Part shown: in pieces, positions 63,587 through 64,000 of the stretch | Numbering within the stretch: position 1 is the first letter of the stretch | How the letters are laid out: every line of letters begins with the position of its first letter | From: Planctomycetaceae bacterium | GTDB taxonomy: Bacteria; Planctomycetota; Planctomycetia; Pirellulales; UBA7805 | Assembly: GCA_902630355.1 (NCBI GenBank) | Contig: CACOUL010000001.1 | Coordinates: forward strand, 62,001 to 126,000 | Reading direction: 5' to 3' | Length of the DNA: 64,000 bases | Notes under the pieces: model-generated | Databases searched by the model: none | Seen by the model: the letters and a program-made list of their open reading frames with translations, nothing else | What the model was told of the DNA's origin: nothing | Made by a program: the position numbers and the translations under genes

Positions 63587-64000
63587 TCAGAGTTGTGCGG
63601 AATCACCGGCCGTCGGTGGATCAAAAATAACACCCTCTTGATGCCGGGAGAGATCGGGTCGCGGTGGCTTGGTCAACTCGTCGAGCTCTTGAGATAAAGA
63701 TGATTCCAATCGTGGCTGCTCTTCACAGACCCACGGGAGATGGACCGTAAAAGTGCTCCCCTTACCCAACTGGCTCTCCACTGAAATTTCCCCGCCAAGC
63801 AAACGGCATAGCTCCTTCACAATCGACAACCCGAGCCCCGTACCCGAATATTCACGCGTCATGGCATCGGGCGCAATATCCTGTCGACTCTGCCTGAATT
63901 TTTCGAAAATGATCCCTTGGTCCTCTTCCGCAATACCGACACCCGTATCGACCACCTCCAAGACCAGACGCCTGCGACCGTCACGGTACACGCGGAGATC
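63587..64000 (-). CDS. Histidine kinase C-terminal ATPase part (N-terminal region outside window)
   Basis: The frame enters from the window edge (DLRVYRDG...) and ends at 63587, so only the C-terminal 137 residues are visible. They are the HATPase_c core: [27 protein letters not shown] (G1 and F boxes), [38 protein letters not shown] (G2 and end). About 45 charged residues follow. A sensor and the phospho-accepting His are expected upstream. Signal and partner regulator are unknown. Confidence 0.88.
   Translation of the reverse strand, partial: DLRVYRDGRRRLVLEVVDTGVGIAEEDQGIIFEKFRQSRQDIAPDAMTREYSGTGLGLSIVKELCRLLGGEISVESQLGKGSTFTVHLPWVCEEQPRLESSLSQELDELTKPPRPDLSRHQEGVIFDPPTAGDSAQL

Noticed and set aside
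1-64000. tRNA, rRNA, CRISPR, insertion sequences or prophage
   Set aside because: No acceptor-stem plus T-loop pattern, no regular spaced repeats, no transposase or phage gene could be found by reading.

Overview
The window looks like part of a chromosome of a planctomycete-type bacterium. The reasons are two sets of planctomycete surface genes (DUF1501 proteins with Tat-type leaders, DUF1549/DUF1553 proteins with haem-like Cys motifs, a PPC-domain protein), DUF1080 proteins, an exported Gfo/Idh/MocA oxidoreductase, a PEP-CTERM protein, a soluble Ser/Thr kinase, PQQ-like and NHL propellers, and a eukaryote-type glutamine synthetase. Base composition is moderately GC-rich and even. I see no rRNA, tRNA, CRISPR array, insertion sequence or prophage.

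Layout. 1-4535 (minus): operon DUF1501, PPC protein, Ig-like/DUF1549 protein (cut by the window edge). 4573-10072: molybdenum-handling block with a divergent cupin, then MoaD-like, HesA-type E1, tandem-domain ModA, ModB with a large inserted domain, and ModC. 10130-16061: sialate O-acetylesterase, exported Gfo/Idh/MocA protein, a cytoplasmic sulfite-oxidase-fold molybdoenzyme fused to pentapeptide repeats, and, overlapping it by ATGA, a Cys/Met-type PLP enzyme. 16107-20795: small membrane protein, PQQ propeller, DUF1080-sorbosone dehydrogenase fusion, PEP-CTERM protein. 21147-24475: Ser/Thr kinase, type II glutamine synthetase with a clear terminator, PhyH-type dioxygenase. 24472-33781 (minus): nine closely spaced genes forming a probable carbohydrate or cyclitol import and breakdown operon. 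33922-40007: second surface-protein set and an NHL propeller. 40294-43430: parvulin, ChaA-type antiporter, DASS-type transporter. 43473-49342: aat, htrA, then dnaG-rpoD with two good sigma-70-like promoters. 49433-54700: zinc-ribbon coiled-coil protein, glcDEF operon (minus), MarC. 54910-58557: PutA. 58584-64000 (minus): LRR protein, glycosyltransferase, recG, rnhA and the end of a histidine kinase.

Two blocks deserve most attention. The first is the Mo island: the transporter has doubled binding domains and an enlarged permease, and a molybdoenzyme of unusual architecture lies nearby. The second is the nine-gene ABC operon, which contains an AroE-like dehydrogenase with an altered substrate-anchoring motif, a sugar permease with an extra extracytoplasmic domain, a DUF1080 hydrolase, a DUF4432 mutarotase-like protein and a creatininase-family hydrolase. 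Together these suggest uptake and ring oxidation or opening of a cyclitol or keto-sugar. That pathway is inference; the gene families are read from the sequence.
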